Assembly: GCF_024199945.1 (NCBI RefSeq)
Contig: NZ_JANADP010000001.1
Location: 930,001-994,000, forward strand
Reading direction: 5' to 3'
DNA from: Bradyrhizobium sp. CCGUVB4N
GTDB taxonomy: Bacteria; Pseudomonadota; Alphaproteobacteria; Rhizobiales; Xanthobacteraceae
Length of the DNA stretch: 64,000 nt
The notes beneath the pieces were generated by a model, which did no database searches, was not told the DNA's origin, and was given only the letters and a program-made list of their open reading frames with translations. The first letter of the stretch is position 1, and every line of letters starts with the position of its first letter. This document shows positions 63,622 through 64,000 of the stretch, piece after piece. Made by a program: the position numbers and the translations under genes.

Positions 63622-64000
63622 ATGGATGACAGGACGCGATCGTTACGCTCGCTCGTCATCGAACGGTCCCCACCGGCCGGGCCTTCGTTGCGGCGGAAAA
63701 AAAGTTGGCTGCTGCCAGCCTTCGGGATTTTGGTCTCAGTGCTTGTGCTGGGAGGCGGCACGGTGCTTTGGCTCGGCGGTTTGTCGCCGTCCGCGCAGGC
63801 GCCGGCTGCCGAGGTCCCATCCACCCAGGTCGCACAACAGGAGCGTCCAGCCCAATCGGTCGCGACCGGTGCGGGCGGCCTGATCGCGTCGGGCTACGTG
63901 GTGGCACGCCGCAAGGCCACGGTCGCGGCCGAGGTCACGGGCAAGGTCGTCGAACTCCTGGTCGACGAGGGCATGGTGGTGGAGGCCGGCCAGGTTCTCG
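63622..64000 (+). CDS. HlyD/MacA-type efflux membrane fusion protein, 5' part only
   Basis: Open to the right edge of the window: 126 residues visible. A short Arg-rich cytoplasmic N terminus, one transmembrane anchor (PAFGILVSVLVLGGGTVLWLGG, roughly residues 32-53), a linker, then the first half of the lipoyl domain ASGYVVARRKATVAAEVTGKVVELLVDEGMVVEAGQVL. This matches the periplasmic adaptor of ABC- or RND-type exporters. A GGGGG sequence lies upstream of ATG 63622. Its ATPase/permease partners would lie beyond the window. Confidence 0.8.
   Translation, partial: MDDRTRSLRSLVIERSPPAGPSLRRKKSWLLPAFGILVSVLVLGGGTVLWLGGLSPSAQAPAAEVPSTQVAQQERPAQSVATGAGGLIASGYVVARRKATVAAEVTGKVVELLVDEGMVVEAGQVL

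Overview
The window is a high-GC (roughly 64-66%) alphaproteobacterial chromosome segment, most likely from Bradyrhizobium or a close relative. The pointers are: the gene order DUF2948 - hisD - UPF0262 - low-Mr phosphatase - maf - yacG typical of Alphaproteobacteria, the many long spurious reading frames opposite real genes, a rhizobial-type carbon-phosphorus lyase locus, and several families of intergenic inverted repeats. It looks like ordinary chromosome with catabolic and transport clusters. I see no rRNA, CRISPR array, transposase or prophage.

Layout. 0-8.4 kb: a tannase/feruloyl-esterase-like protein, an unusual ClpS/zinc-finger/AAA+ protein, an EmrAB-type efflux pair facing its TetR regulator, and a MarR regulator with an enoyl-CoA hydratase/isomerase. 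8.5-14.1 kb: a chemoreceptor, a keto-deoxy-sugar-acid dehydratase, and a selenium-binding-protein-type methanethiol oxidase coupled to a membrane protein. 14.1-27.8 kb: a complete phosphonate locus in three transcription units. These are a leftward acetyltransferase/phnM-like/DUF1045 unit, a rightward phnCDEE importer unit, and rightward phnGHIJKLMN with leftward phnF. Three 11-bp-phased Pho boxes and a 28-bp palindromic operator lie in the two divergent promoter regions, so the locus should answer to phosphate starvation and PhnF. 27.9-36.8 kb: a PPOX-family protein, a candidate Cys-tract leader peptide with a small protein, metY with a hydrolase, and an IclR-controlled ring-cleavage-product degradation operon with an orphan TctC-type binding protein. 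37-44 kb: a second chemoreceptor, a luciferase-like monooxygenase, a Tat-exported/haem-membrane/cNMP gene trio, a dienelactone-hydrolase-like protein, a gene-free block and tRNA-Thr(GGT). 44.3-50.7 kb: a cNMP-thioredoxin-reductase-like fusion, an EthD protein, a hydrolase, and a TetR regulator facing two SDR-type genes. 50.7-54.7 kb: the conserved hisD housekeeping block. 54.8-63.3 kb: tRNA-Phe(GAA), a di-haem peroxidase, a phosphoesterase, a small HTH protein, and a LysR/DctA/ureidoglycolate lyase/ureidoglycine aminohydrolase cluster. This stretch ends at a decayed second copy of the tRNA-Phe locus. The right edge holds the start of an efflux-type membrane-fusion gene.

Most interesting points: the ClpS-like plus ClpX-type zinc-finger plus AAA+ protein (1683-3404); a DUF1045 2H-phosphoesterase as a candidate replacement for the missing PhnP step; a predicted leaderless MarR gene whose operator covers its start codon; a 31-codon leader-type ORF ending in four Cys codons; and the tRNA-Phe duplication bracketing about 8 kb. 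All functional calls come from reading motifs by eye. No database search was run.
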